NCBI GenBank assembly: GCA_026314275.1
Contig: CP111109.1
Span: 2,604,001-2,668,000, forward strand
DNA: 64,000 nt
Direction: 5' to 3'
Source: JAGOEY01 sp017997515
GTDB lineage: Bacteria; Pseudomonadota; Gammaproteobacteria; Burkholderiales; Burkholderiaceae_C
How positions within the stretch are numbered: the first letter of the stretch is position 1; every line of letters begins with the position of its first letter. Shown piece by piece: positions 1-8,096 of the stretch. Below the pieces are notes generated by a model that did no database searches, was not told the DNA's origin, and saw nothing but the letters and a program-made list of their open reading frames with translations. A program made the position numbers and the translations under genes.

Positions 1-1
1 T

Positions 2-1039
2 GCCGCCATGGAGCAGGCCGAACACAACCTGGCGCGGGGCAAAAAAACGATCCTGTTTGTGGACGAAATTCACCGCTTCAACAAAAGCCAGCAAGACGGC
101 CTGTTGCCGTTTGTGGAGTCGGGGCTGGTCACCTTTGTCGGTGCGACCACCGAAAACCCGTCGTTCGAGGTGAACTCGGCCCTGTTGTCGCGCGCCCAGG
201 TGTATGTGCTGCAGGTGCTGGCCGACGACGAGCTGCGGCTGCTGGTGCAGCGCGCCCGCGAGCGGGTGCTGGCCCATCTGCAGCTGGACGATGCCGCCAT
301 CAACACCCTGGTCTGTTATGCCGACGGCGACGCCCGCAGGCTGCTGAACCTGCTGGAGCAGACCGACACCGCGGCCCGATCGTCTGGCACTGACACCATC
401 AGCACCGAATTTTTGCAAAACGCGCTGAGCCTGAACGCCCGCCGCTTCGACAAGGGTGGCGACAACTTCTACGACCAGATATCGGCCCTGCACAAATCGG
501 TGCGTGGCTCCCACCCCGATGCAGCCTTGTACTGGTTGTGCCGCATGCTGGACGGTGGGGCCGACGCTAAATACCTGTCCCGGCGTATTGTGCGGATGGC
601 GTGGGAAGACATCGGCTTGGCCGACCCACGCGCCATGCAGATGGCCAACGACGCAGCCGCCACCTTCGAGCGGCTGGGTTCCCCCGAGGGGGATCTGGCA
701 CTTGCCCAGGCCGTGATCTACCTGGCGATTGCGCCCAAGAGTAATGCGGGCTACATGGCCTACAACCAGGCCAAGGCCTTTATCAAGAAGGACAAATCGC
801 GCGAGGTGCCGGTGCATCTGCGCAATGCGCCCACGAAGCTGATGAAAGAGCTGGGCCACGGTCGCGAGTACCGCTACGCCCATGACGAGCCCGAAGCCTA
901 TGCGGCGGGGGAAACCTACCTGCCCGAGGGCATGCCCGAGCCTGGCTGGTACCGGCCCGTGCCACGCGGCCTCGAGGCCAAGATCGCCGACAAACTGGCC
1001 CACCTGCACAAGCTGGACAAGGACGCCGGACTGGAATAA
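2..1039 (+). CDS. rarA: Replication-associated recombination protein A (RarA/MgsA), 5' end outside window
   Basis: AAA+ ATPase of the clamp-loader group that acts at stalled replication forks. The visible part opens with the Walker B region (ILFVDEIHRF) and sensor 1 (GATTENPSF), then the helical lid and the C-terminal tetramerisation region typical of RarA (GSHPDAALYWLCRML, GYMAYNQA, VPVHLRNAPTKLMK). The Walker A half must lie upstream: the reading frame is open to the window edge, and the ATG at position 8 corresponds to an internal residue just before Walker B. About 345 codons are visible of a usual 430-450. A 6S RNA gene follows directly. Family assignment is firm; the gene is cut only by the window. 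Confidence 0.95.
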   Translation, partial: AAMEQAEHNLARGKKTILFVDEIHRFNKSQQDGLLPFVESGLVTFVGATTENPSFEVNSALLSRAQVYVLQVLADDELRLLVQRARERVLAHLQLDDAAINTLVCYADGDARRLLNLLEQTDTAARSSGTDTISTEFLQNALSLNARRFDKGGDNFYDQISALHKSVRGSHPDAALYWLCRMLDGGADAKYLSRRIVRMAWEDIGLADPRAMQMANDAAATFERLGSPEGDLALAQAVIYLAIAPKSNAGYMAYNQAKAFIKKDKSREVPVHLRNAPTKLMKELGHGREYRYAHDEPEAYAAGETYLPEGMPEPGWYRPVPRGLEAKIADKLAHLHKLDKDAGLE

Positions 1040-1209
1040 GTGGGCAGAGCGTGGGGCTGTTTTCCATAAGCGCACCTGATGGCAGCGGAAAACCGCTAAT
1101 CCACCCGTGGCATGCTTCCAAAATGGTGCCCTTCGAGGGAAAACCCGCTGCACGGGGGCCCTTCCATGCACCGGGGCCGTGCGTACAATCCCCGACCAAA
1201 CCTGCCCCG
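1040..1209 (+). ncRNA. ssrS: 6S RNA (ssrS), regulator of sigma-70 RNA polymerase
   Basis: No protein gene fits here, but the sequence folds like 6S RNA, the open-promoter mimic that binds sigma-70 holoenzyme. The closing stem pairs GGGCAG (1042-1047) with CTGCCC (1202-1207) and GGGGcTGT (1053-1060) with ACAatCCCC (1186-1193). The 5' side of the central bubble carries a small hairpin, GCGG-AAAA-CCGC (about 1085-1096). The terminal stem pairs CCCGTG (1104-1109) with CACGGG (1151-1156) and has a GGCATGC segment resembling the apical arm of enterobacterial 6S. A GGCCC/GGGCC hairpin sits on the 3' side. From memory, 6S RNA lies next to rarA in several bacteria. The ends are inferred from pairing; the promoter was not located. 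Confidence 0.8.
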
Positions 1210-1210
1210 A

Positions 1211-1232
1211 GCCAAAGCCTGGCGGGTTTTTT
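1211..1232 (+). terminator. Rho-independent terminator after 6S RNA
   Basis: A short GC hairpin (GCCA-AAGCC-TGGC, with alternative pairing of AAACCTGCC and GGCGGGTTT) is followed by six T. It ends the rarA/6S transcript and separates it from the liv operon. Confidence 0.7.
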
Positions 1233-1318
1233 GCTAGTGGATTAGCTCCGGCATCCGGTCATAGGCACTAAGGTAAGAGTGCCTTCCGAGGGGCCGGTCA
1301 AACAACAAAGGACTTTTT

Positions 1319-2248
1319 ATGGAAATCCTGCTGCAGCAGATCATCAACGGTCTGGTTCTGGGCAGCATGTATGCCTTGGTGGCCTTGGGCTACACCATGG
1401 TGTACGGCATCATCAACCTCATCAATTTTGCGCACGGTGAAGTCCTGATGGTCGGCGCACTGACCAGCTGGACCATCATCGGGATCATGAAAGACGCCAT
1501 GCCCACAGCCCCCGGCTGGCTGATCCTGGTCATTGCACTGCTTATCTCGTGCACCGTGGCGGCAGCCTTGAATTTCGTGATCGAAAAGGTGGCCTACCGG
1601 CCGCTGCGCAACAGCCCGAAGCTCGCGCCCCTGATCACCGCCATCGGTATGTCGATCCTGCTGCAGACGCTGGCCATGATCATCTGGAAGCCGAACTACA
1701 AACCCTATCCCACTCTGCTGCCCAGTGCACCGATCGACGTGGCCGGTGCAGTGATCACCCCCACCCAAATCATGATTCTCGGGCTGACGGCGGTGTCCCT
1801 GGCACTGCTGATGTGGCTGGTGAACTACACCAAACTGGGCCGCGCCATGCGGGCCACGGCTGAAAACCCCCGTGTGGCGGCCCTGATGGGTGTCAAGCCC
1901 GACATGGTCATTTCGGCCACCTTCATCATTGGTGCCATCCTGGCGGCCATTGCGGGTGTGATGTACGCATCGAACTACGGCACGGTGCAGCACACCATGG
2001 GTTTCCTGCCTGGCTTGAAGGCGTTTACCGCCGCAGTGTTTGGCGGCATCGGCAACCTGGCGGGTGCGGTGGTGGGCGGTATTTTGCTCGGGCTGATCGA
2101 GTCCATCGGCGCGGGTTATATCGGCACGCTCACCGGGGGCTTGCTGGGCAGCCACTACACCGACATTTTTGCCTTTGTTGTGCTGATCATTGTTCTCACG
2201 TTGCGTCCATCCGGCCTGCTCGGTGAACGCGTGGCAGACCGTGCCTGA
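1319..2248 (+). CDS. livH: Branched-chain amino acid ABC transporter permease LivH
   Basis: Inner-membrane permease of a HAAT-type ABC importer (309 aa, normal length). It starts MEILLQQIINGLVLGS and carries the LivH hallmarks ALGYTMVYGIINLINFAHGE near the N-terminus and the permease-loop sequence AVFGGIGNLAGA near residue 240, among about eight hydrophobic segments. An AAAGGA ribosome site lies 5-6 nt before the ATG. A small hairpin (GGCACT/AGTGCC, 1264-1283) sits in the leader. First gene of livH-M-G-F; no periplasmic binding protein gene (livJ/K) is present beside it, so substrate could be leucine-type amino acids or a related amide such as urea. Confidence 0.93.
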   Translation: MEILLQQIINGLVLGSMYALVALGYTMVYGIINLINFAHGEVLMVGALTSWTIIGIMKDAMPTAPGWLILVIALLISCTVAAALNFVIEKVAYRPLRNSPKLAPLITAIGMSILLQTLAMIIWKPNYKPYPTLLPSAPIDVAGAVITPTQIMILGLTAVSLALLMWLVNYTKLGRAMRATAENPRVAALMGVKPDMVISATFIIGAILAAIAGVMYASNYGTVQHTMGFLPGLKAFTAAVFGGIGNLAGAVVGGILLGLIESIGAGYIGTLTGGLLGSHYTDIFAFVVLIIVLTLRPSGLLGERVADRA

Positions 2249-2258
2249 AGGAGTCACC

Positions 2259-3335
2259 ATGAAGAACAACAAACAAACCTGGATCATTGGCGCCATTGCC
2301 GTGATGCTGCTGCCTCTGTTGCTGCAATCGTTCGGCAACGCCTGGGTGCGTATCGCCGACGTGGCCCTGCTTTACGTGCTGCTGGCTTTGGGCCTGAACA
2401 TTGTGGTGGGTTACGCCGGCCTGCTGGACTTGGGTTACGTGGCTTTTTACGCGGTGGGTGCGTACATGTTCGGCCTGATGGCGTCGCCCCATTTGAGCGA
2501 CACCTTTCCGGCATTTGCCGCCATGTTTCCGAACGGGCTGCACACCTCGCTCTTACTCATCATTCCGGCGGCGGCGATAGTCGCCGCCCTGTTTGGGGCC
2601 TTGCTGGGCGCACCCACACTCAAGCTGCGTGGTGACTACCTGGCCATCGTGACGCTCGGTTTCGGTGAAATCATCCGCATCTTCCTGAACAACCTGGACC
2701 ACCCCGTCAACATCACCAACGGCCCCAAAGGGCTGGGGCAGATCGACTCCATCCGGATTTTTGGGTTGGACCTGGGCAAGCCTTTGAACCTTTTTGGTTT
2801 CGAGCTGGCATCGGTCACGCTTTACTACTACCTCTTCCTGCTGCTGGTGGCGGTGAGCGTGGTGATTTGTTACCGCTTGCAGGACTCGCGTATCGGCCGC
2901 GCCTGGATGGCCATTCGTGAAGACGAAATTGCCGCCAAGGCCATGGGTATCAACACCCGCAACATGAAGCTGCTGGCATTTGCCATGGGTGCGAGTTTTG
3001 GTGGTGTGAGCGGCGCGATGTTTGCGGCGTTCCAGGGGTTTGTGTCGCCCGAGTCCTTCAGCCTCATGGAATCCGTGATGATTGTGGCCATGGTGGTGCT
3101 GGGCGGTATCGGCCATATTCCGGGCGTGATTCTGGGAGCCGTTCTGCTGTCGGCGCTGCCCGAGGTGCTGCGGTATGTGGCCGGCCCGCTGCAGGCCATG
3201 ACCGATGGCCGCCTCGACTCCGCCATCCTGCGCCAGCTGCTGATTGCGCTGGCCATGATCATCGTCATGCTGATGCGTCCGCGGGGCCTGTGGCCGTCGC
3301 CTGAGCGCGGCAAGTCGCTGGTCCAGAAACCTTGA
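2259..3335 (+). CDS. livM: Branched-chain amino acid ABC transporter permease LivM
   Basis: Second permease of the importer (358 aa from the chosen start). Family marks are ALGLNIVVGYAGLLDLGYVAFYAVGAY and the permease loop around AREDEIAAKAMGINTRNMKLLAFAMGA, shown here in part as MGINTRNMKLLAFA. The C-terminus ends RPRGLWPSPER, as usual. The frame is open further upstream into livH, but the ATG at 2259 has GAAGGAG just before it and gives the standard N-terminus, so it was chosen. It lies 10 nt after the livH stop, consistent with one polycistronic mRNA. Confidence 0.92.
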   Translation: MKNNKQTWIIGAIAVMLLPLLLQSFGNAWVRIADVALLYVLLALGLNIVVGYAGLLDLGYVAFYAVGAYMFGLMASPHLSDTFPAFAAMFPNGLHTSLLLIIPAAAIVAALFGALLGAPTLKLRGDYLAIVTLGFGEIIRIFLNNLDHPVNITNGPKGLGQIDSIRIFGLDLGKPLNLFGFELASVTLYYYLFLLLVAVSVVICYRLQDSRIGRAWMAIREDEIAAKAMGINTRNMKLLAFAMGASFGGVSGAMFAAFQGFVSPESFSLMESVMIVAMVVLGGIGHIPGVILGAVLLSALPEVLRYVAGPLQAMTDGRLDSAILRQLLIALAMIIVMLMRPRGLWPSPERGKSLVQKP

Positions 3336-3355
3336 ACAGCGCAGGACATACAGAC

Positions 3356-4138
3356 ATGACAGCAACAACAAAAGACGTGGTCCTGCGGGTCGCCGGTATT
3401 TCCAAACGTTTTGGTGGCCTGCAGGCCCTGAGCGATGTGGGGATCACCATCGAACGTGGCCAGGTGTACGGCCTGATTGGCCCCAACGGCGCTGGTAAAA
3501 CGACGTTTTTTAACGTCATCACCGGCCTCTACACGCCCGACAGCGGTACCTTCGAGCTGGCAGGCAAACCCTACCAGCCTACAGCGGTGCACGAGGTGGC
3601 CAAGGCGGGTATTGCCCGCACGTTCCAGAACATCCGGCTGTTTGCCGAAATGACGGCACTGGAGAACGTGATGGTGGGGCGGCATATCCGTACCCAATCC
3701 GGCCTGTTTGGCGCCGTGCTGCGCACCAAGAAGTTCAAGGCCGAAGAGGCCGCCATTGCCAAACGTGCACAAGAGTTGCTCGACTATGTGGGCATTGGCA
3801 AATACGCCGACTACAAGGCGCGCACCCTGTCCTATGGCGACCAGCGCCGGCTGGAGATCGCCCGGGCTCTGGCCACCGACCCGCAGCTGATTGCGCTCGA
3901 CGAGCCTGCCGCTGGCATGAACGCCACTGAGAAAGTGCAGCTGCGGGCGTTGATCGACCAGATCCGCAACGACAACCGCACCATTTTGCTGATCGAACAC
4001 GACGTGAAGTTGGTCATGGGCCTGTGTGACCGCGTTACCGTACTCGACTATGGCAAACAGATTGCAGAAGGTACACCCGCCACCGTGCAAAAGAACGACA
4101 AAGTGATCGAGGCCTATCTGGGCACGGGAGGACATTGA
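3356..4138 (+). CDS. livG: ABC transporter ATP-binding protein LivG
   Basis: Cytoplasmic ATPase of the branched-chain amino acid importer (260 aa). Walker A is GPNGAGKTTFF, the LivG-type signature is LSYGDQRRLEIARAL, and Walker B is LIALDEPAAGMN, followed by IEHDVKLVM with the switch histidine. A TTG start 24 nt upstream overlaps the livM stop and is possible, but the ATG gives the common N-terminus (MTATTKDVVLRV) and follows an AGGA motif. The insertion after TFQNIRLFAEMTALENVMVG is characteristic of LivG rather than LivF. Confidence 0.93.
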   Translation: MTATTKDVVLRVAGISKRFGGLQALSDVGITIERGQVYGLIGPNGAGKTTFFNVITGLYTPDSGTFELAGKPYQPTAVHEVAKAGIARTFQNIRLFAEMTALENVMVGRHIRTQSGLFGAVLRTKKFKAEEAAIAKRAQELLDYVGIGKYADYKARTLSYGDQRRLEIARALATDPQLIALDEPAAGMNATEKVQLRALIDQIRNDNRTILLIEHDVKLVMGLCDRVTVLDYGKQIAEGTPATVQKNDKVIEAYLGTGGH

Positions 4139-4139
4139 G

Positions 4140-4856
4140 ATGGCAGACGTTTTATTGAAGGTCAGCGGACTCAAGGTCGGCTACGGTGGTATCCAGGCCG
4201 TCAAAGGTGTGGATTTCGAGGTGCGCGAAGGTGAACTCGTGTCCTTGATCGGCTCCAACGGTGCGGGCAAAACCACCACCATGAAGGCCATCACCGGCAC
4301 ATTGCCGTTTTCCGAGGGTGACATCGAGTACCTGGGCAAGAGCATCCGAGGCAAGGGCGCGTGGGACCTGGTCAAACAGGGCTTGGCCATGGTGCCGGAA
4401 GGGCGCGGCGTGTTTGCGCGCATGACCATCACCGAGAACCTGCAGATGGGGGCCTACATCCGCAACGACAAAGCCGAGATTGCGCTGGATATCGAGAAGA
4501 TGTTCACCATCTTCCCGCGCCTGCGTGAGCGCAAGGACCAGTTGGCAGGCACCATGTCCGGCGGTGAGCAGCAGATGCTGGCCATGGGCCGTGCACTGAT
4601 GAGTCGCCCCAAGGTGCTGCTGCTGGACGAGCCCTCCATGGGGCTGTCGCCCATCATGGTGGACAAGATCTTCGAGGTGGTGAAAGACGTGTACGCCCAG
4701 GGCGTGACCATCCTGCTGGTCGAGCAAAACGCCAGCCGTGCGCTGGGTATTGCCGACCGGGGGTATGTGATGGAGTCGGGCGTGGTAACCATGTCGGGTG
4801 ACGCCAAACAGATGCTGAGTGACCCGAAAGTGCGTGCGGCTTACCTTGGGGAATAG
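4140..4856 (+). CDS. livF: ABC transporter ATP-binding protein LivF
   Basis: Second ATPase of the importer (238 aa). Walker A GSNGAGKTTTMK, signature MSGGEQQMLAMGRAL and Walker B LLLDEPSMGLS are intact, with the LivF-specific MVPEGRGVF segment. It begins one base after the livG stop (TGAGATG), indicating translational coupling. It is the last gene of the operon; a strong terminator follows within 20 nt. Confidence 0.93.
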   Translation: MADVLLKVSGLKVGYGGIQAVKGVDFEVREGELVSLIGSNGAGKTTTMKAITGTLPFSEGDIEYLGKSIRGKGAWDLVKQGLAMVPEGRGVFARMTITENLQMGAYIRNDKAEIALDIEKMFTIFPRLRERKDQLAGTMSGGEQQMLAMGRALMSRPKVLLLDEPSMGLSPIMVDKIFEVVKDVYAQGVTILLVEQNASRALGIADRGYVMESGVVTMSGDAKQMLSDPKVRAAYLGE

Positions 4857-4874
4857 CCGCTCCACGATGTACGC

Positions 4875-4900
4875 AAAAAGGCCCGCAAGGGCCTTTTTTT
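4875..4900 (+). terminator. Terminator of the livHMGF operon
   Basis: Perfect hairpin AAGGCCC-GCAA-GGGCCTT followed by a T-run, preceded by A-rich sequence. Confidence 0.9.
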
Positions 4901-4963
4901 ATGGCACTCAGGGGGGTGAAAGTAGGCCGTGCCCACACGGTTAAACTTCCCGTTGTCGCAAAA

Positions 4964-4981
4964 TCGTCATATTTTTGACAT
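4964..4981 (+). promoter_or_regulatory. Candidate PhoB box upstream of the phosphate transporter
   Basis: TCGTCAT-ATTT-TTGACAT matches the two 7-bp direct repeats of the PhoB box (CTGTCAT, 4-bp AT-rich spacer) at 10 of 14 repeat positions. It ends 20 nt before the start codon, too close to leave room for a downstream -10 and leader. If real, it is therefore more likely to repress than to activate. Speculative. Confidence 0.35.
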
Positions 4982-5001
4982 GTTCCCGTTCAGGAGTCCG
5001 C

Positions 5002-6675
5002 ATGCTGTTTGCCAAGTTGTTGCCCCGTGAGGGCAATTTTTTCGAGATGTTCAACCAGCATGCCGACCGCATCGTGGAAGCTGCCCGGGCGTTTTCGCAG
5101 CTGGTCGCCAACTACAACGATCCGCATCTTCGCGAGAAATACAACCAGGATGTGGACAACGCCGAGCGCGCTGCCGACCGTATCACCCAGGAGGTCAACC
5201 GCACGCTGCACAAGACCTTTATCACGCCGATCGACCGTGAGCAGATCCACTCACTTATCAACACCATGGACGATGTGGCCGACCTGATCCAGGATTCGGC
5301 CGAAACCATGGCTCTGTACGACGTGCGCCACATGACGGAGTCGATGACACGGCTGACCGAGCTGAGCGTGAAATGCTGCGAACGCCTGAAAGACGCGGTG
5401 TACATGCTGGCCAAGATTGCCGAGCCCGCCACGGCCGAAGCTGCACTCAAGACCTGTGAAGAAATCGACCGCCTCGAATCCGACGCCGACCGCGTGATGC
5501 GTTCGGCCATGAGCAAGCTGTTCCGCGAAGAGCCGGATGTACGTGAGCTCATCAAGCTCAAGGCCATTTACGAGCTGCTGGAGACCATCACCGACAAGTG
5601 TGAAGACGTCGCCAACCTGATCGAGGGCATCGTCCTCGAGAACTCCCTGATCCCCGGAGGCGCGATGGAAGTAGTTCAGGTGGCCCTGTGGGTCGTGGTG
5701 CTGCTGGTGGCACTGGCGCTGGTGTTTGACTTCATGAACGGGTTCCACGACGCGGCGAACTCCATCGCCACAGTGGTCTCCACCGGGGTGTTGAAGCCCG
5801 GGCAGGCGGTGGTTTTTGCGGCGTTTTTTAACTTTATCGCCATCTTTATTTTCCACCTGAGTGTCGCTGCCACGGTGGGCAAAGGTATTGCCCAACCCGG
5901 TGTGGTGGATGTGCATGTGGTGTTTGGTGCACTGATTGGTGCAATCACCTGGAACCTGATCACCTGGTACTACGGCATCCCTAGCAGCTCATCCCATGCG
6001 CTGATCGGCGGCATTGTGGGCGCGGTGATCGCCAAGGTCGGCACCGGCGGGCTGGTGGCGTCGGGTGTGTTCAAAACCGTGCTGTTCATCTTTGTGTCTC
6101 CGGTGCTGGGTTTTTTGCTGGGCTCCTTGATGATGGTGGTGGTAGCGTGGGTCTGCCGCCGAGCCGCACCGTCCAAGGTGGACCGGTGGTTCAGGCGGCT
6201 GCAACTGGTGTCTGCCGGTGCCTACAGCCTGGGCCACGGTGGCAATGACGCGCAAAAAACTATCGGCATCATCTGGATGCTGCTGATCGCCACCGGTTAC
6301 ACGGCCACCACCGAGGCGGCTCCGCCGACCTGGGTCATCGTGTCCTGCTACACCGCAATTGCAGCAGGCACCATGTTTGGCGGCTGGCGCATCGTGAAGA
6401 CCATGGGGCAGAAGATCACCAAGCTCAAACCCGTGGGTGGGTTTTGTGCCGAAACGGGTGGAGCCATGACGCTGTTCCTGGCCACTGCGCTGGGTATTCC
6501 GGTGTCCACCACCCACACCATCACCGGCGCGATTGTGGGTGTGGGTTCCACCCAGCGCGCCAGCGCCGTGCGTTGGGGTGTGGCGGGCAACATCGTCTGG
6601 GCCTGGGTGCTGACGATTCCAGCCAGTGCTTTTGTGGCGGCGATTGCCTACTGGGCCAGTTTGCAGATTTTTTAA
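5002..6675 (+). CDS. pit: Fused DUF47 (PhoU-like) domain and Pit-family phosphate transporter
   Basis: A single 557-codon frame joins two proteins that are normally separate. Residues 1-215 are DUF47, the PhoU-like accessory protein usually co-transcribed with pit (MLFAKLLPREGNFFEMF ... VLENS). From residue 222 (ATG at 5665) it is a complete low-affinity PitA/PiT transporter with about ten membrane segments and the duplicated signatures FDFMNGFHDAANSIAT and YSLGHGGNDAQKTIG. Directly before the internal ATG stands GGAGG, a leftover ribosome site. A TGA lies one frame off at 5648-5650, exactly where DUF47 would normally end, so one extra C in TCCCTGA would explain the fusion. The ATG at 5002 follows CAGGAG and gives the standard DUF47 start. 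Confidence 0.9.
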   Translation: MLFAKLLPREGNFFEMFNQHADRIVEAARAFSQLVANYNDPHLREKYNQDVDNAERAADRITQEVNRTLHKTFITPIDREQIHSLINTMDDVADLIQDSAETMALYDVRHMTESMTRLTELSVKCCERLKDAVYMLAKIAEPATAEAALKTCEEIDRLESDADRVMRSAMSKLFREEPDVRELIKLKAIYELLETITDKCEDVANLIEGIVLENSLIPGGAMEVVQVALWVVVLLVALALVFDFMNGFHDAANSIATVVSTGVLKPGQAVVFAAFFNFIAIFIFHLSVAATVGKGIAQPGVVDVHVVFGALIGAITWNLITWYYGIPSSSSHALIGGIVGAVIAKVGTGGLVASGVFKTVLFIFVSPVLGFLLGSLMMVVVAWVCRRAAPSKVDRWFRRLQLVSAGAYSLGHGGNDAQKTIGIIWMLLIATGYTATTEAAPPTWVIVSCYTAIAAGTMFGGWRIVKTMGQKITKLKPVGGFCAETGGAMTLFLATALGIPVSTTHTITGAIVGVGSTQRASAVRWGVAGNIVWAWVLTIPASAFVAAIAYWASLQIF

Positions 6676-6765
6676 CACCCCCAGGCTGCGCGGACTTCGT
6701 TCCGCTGCGCCAACTCCCTGGCAGGGGGCCATACCTGCAGCCCGGCGAAGCCGGTTTTGCGCACC
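6676..6765 (+). repeat. Dispersed intergenic repeat, family A (copy 1)
   Basis: Begins CACCCCCAGGCT right after the pit stop codon, with the core CCAACTCCCTGGCAGGGGGC and a distal GC-rich arm. This is the most degenerate of five copies in the window. It may double as a transcript 3' end structure. Confidence 0.7.
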
Positions 6766-6781
6766 TTGCGTTTTGTTGATT

Positions 6782-6836
6782 GCTATTTATTTGATAGCTT
6801 TACCCGCTTATCCAGAGGGCACTAGAGGCTAATTTT
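6782..6836 (+). repeat. GCTAT-N7-ATAGC mini-element (family B, intergenic copy)
   Basis: Perfect palindrome GCTAT-TTATTTG-ATAGC followed by CCGCTTATCCAGAGGGCACTAGAGG in pieces shared with the copy inside nadK. It lies between pit and the convergent TM2-like gene. Confidence 0.7.
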
Positions 6837-6860
6837 CTTCAAATTTCCTCTGGCGCAAAC

Positions 6861-7307
6861 TCATTGCGAGATTTTGCGGGCTTCTTCGATCTGGTATTCG
6901 AAGTAACGCTGGAAGCTGAACACGATGCTGGACATCAGCACCGTTGTGCCCATCAGCAGTGACAGCACGATGGCGGCAATGGTGAACCAGTTGGTGTGGC
7001 CGGGGGCGGCATCGGGGGGTAACGTGGGGTTGAACTTGGCGTTCCACTTTTCAGGCGTCATCAGCCCATAGACGATGGCGGTGAGGGCGCAGGCCGCAAT
7101 GGTGAAACCCAGCAGCGGGATCAGCAGCCAGCTGCCCATGTCGTCCACACCAAACTGCTGCACCCGCTGGATGCCGTACACGCCCAGCGCGGTGGGAATA
7201 GGCAGCAGCCAGCCCAGCGTGTCGCCCATGCCGCGCAAATAAAAACGGTGCAGGCCCAGCGGGCCTCCGAGGAAGGTCAGCCAGGCTGCGATGGTTTTGT
7301 TTTTCAT
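6861..7307 (-). CDS. TM2-domain-like small membrane protein
   Basis: 148 aa. The start MKNKTIAAWLTFLGGPLGLHRFYLRG resembles the TM2 domain (K-x-x-A, LGG-x-G-x-HRFYLG) found in small bacterial membrane proteins of unknown role. Hydrophobic segments fall near residues 8-24, 32-48, 58-82 and 110-132, so it is probably an inner-membrane protein. It stands alone on the minus strand. Function unknown; the domain match is by eye. Confidence 0.7.
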   Translation of the reverse strand: MKNKTIAAWLTFLGGPLGLHRFYLRGMGDTLGWLLPIPTALGVYGIQRVQQFGVDDMGSWLLIPLLGFTIAACALTAIVYGLMTPEKWNAKFNPTLPPDAAPGHTNWFTIAAIVLSLLMGTTVLMSSIVFSFQRYFEYQIEEARKISQ

Positions 7308-7402
7308 GGGGGTGTGTAACGGATGCGGCGCATCCTGTGGCGTGCGAGGTCGTGAATGCCTACGGACGGATGTCCTGACGGCTCAAGGCCGATCTGGGCA
7401 AA

Positions 7403-7924
7403 TCAGACCGGTGGCGAAGTGTCGCCTTGTCCGAGGGCTTTTTCCATCAAGACCACGTCCAGCCACTGGTCAAACTTCCATCCGCAGGATTTCAGAACGC
7501 CGACTTGCGTAAAACCCGCGGAGCGGTGCACACCAATCGAGCCCGCATTGGCCGAGTCACCAATCACAGCGATCAGCTTGCGCACGCCGGCGGCTTCTGC
7601 CTGGATGCAGAACTCGGCCAGCAGCGTACGACCCAGGCCCATGCCTGCTGAGCCGGGGGCGAGGTAAATCGAGTCTTCTGCCGAAAAACGGTAGGCGGGG
7701 CGGGGTTTGAACCAGTTGCCATAGGCAAACCCGACCACGTCACCGGCATGTTCCACCACCAGGTAAGGCAGGCCTTTGGACAAGACGTCGGCACGGCGTG
7801 TGGCCATTTCGGCTTCGGTGGGCGGAGTTGTCTCGAAAGTGCCCGTGCCGTGTAACACGTGGTGGGCATAAATGGCCGTGATGGTGGCAATGTCGGTGTC
7901 GCGGCTGGGGCGGATCAGTGGCAT
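7403..7924 (-). CDS. GNAT family N-acetyltransferase (phosphinothricin acetyltransferase-like)
   Basis: 173 aa. MPLIRPSRDTDIATITAIYAHHVL is typical of the PAT/MnaT subgroup, and the acetyl-CoA pyrophosphate loop reads GMGLGRTLL. Later motifs IAVIGDSANAGSIGVHRSAGF and KFDQWLDVVLMEK also fit that subgroup, whose members acetylate phosphinothricin, methionine sulfoximine or other amino acid analogues. The frame is open 123 nt further upstream, but the chosen ATG gives the family N-terminus and avoids overlap with the rpsP promoter. Substrate cannot be told. Confidence 0.85.
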   Translation of the reverse strand: MPLIRPSRDTDIATITAIYAHHVLHGTGTFETTPPTEAEMATRRADVLSKGLPYLVVEHAGDVVGFAYGNWFKPRPAYRFSAEDSIYLAPGSAGMGLGRTLLAEFCIQAEAAGVRKLIAVIGDSANAGSIGVHRSAGFTQVGVLKSCGWKFDQWLDVVLMEKALGQGDTSPPV

Positions 7925-7962
7925 GGGGCAGAGGTTTGTGGCAAATGAAAACGGGAAGGCGC

Positions 7963-7968
7963 TATAAT
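7963..7968 (+). promoter_or_regulatory. -10 element of the rpsP operon promoter
   Basis: Perfect TATAAT in the divergent region between the GNAT gene and rpsP. The -35 is weak (TGGCAA-like). Expected transcription start is about 120 nt before the rpsP start codon. Confidence 0.6.
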
Positions 7969-8096
7969 CGCAGGCTTTGCAGCGTGTCGCTGACCGGGTG
8001 GTCATGTCGCGTGTCTCAAGCGCTGGAAAATACCGGTGTCGAACCATTTGCTGTCACAAGACGGAGCGGCTCGACCCACCACCCGAAGGATAAACC

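Noticed and set aside
1184..1189. TACAAT as a promoter for the liv operon
   Set aside because: It pairs as part of the 6S RNA closing stem, has no -35, and a terminator follows within 45 nt.
1040..1318. A binding-protein gene (livJ/livK) for the liv transporter
   Set aside because: No open frame with a signal peptide and periplasmic-binding fold is present before or after livHMGF in this window.
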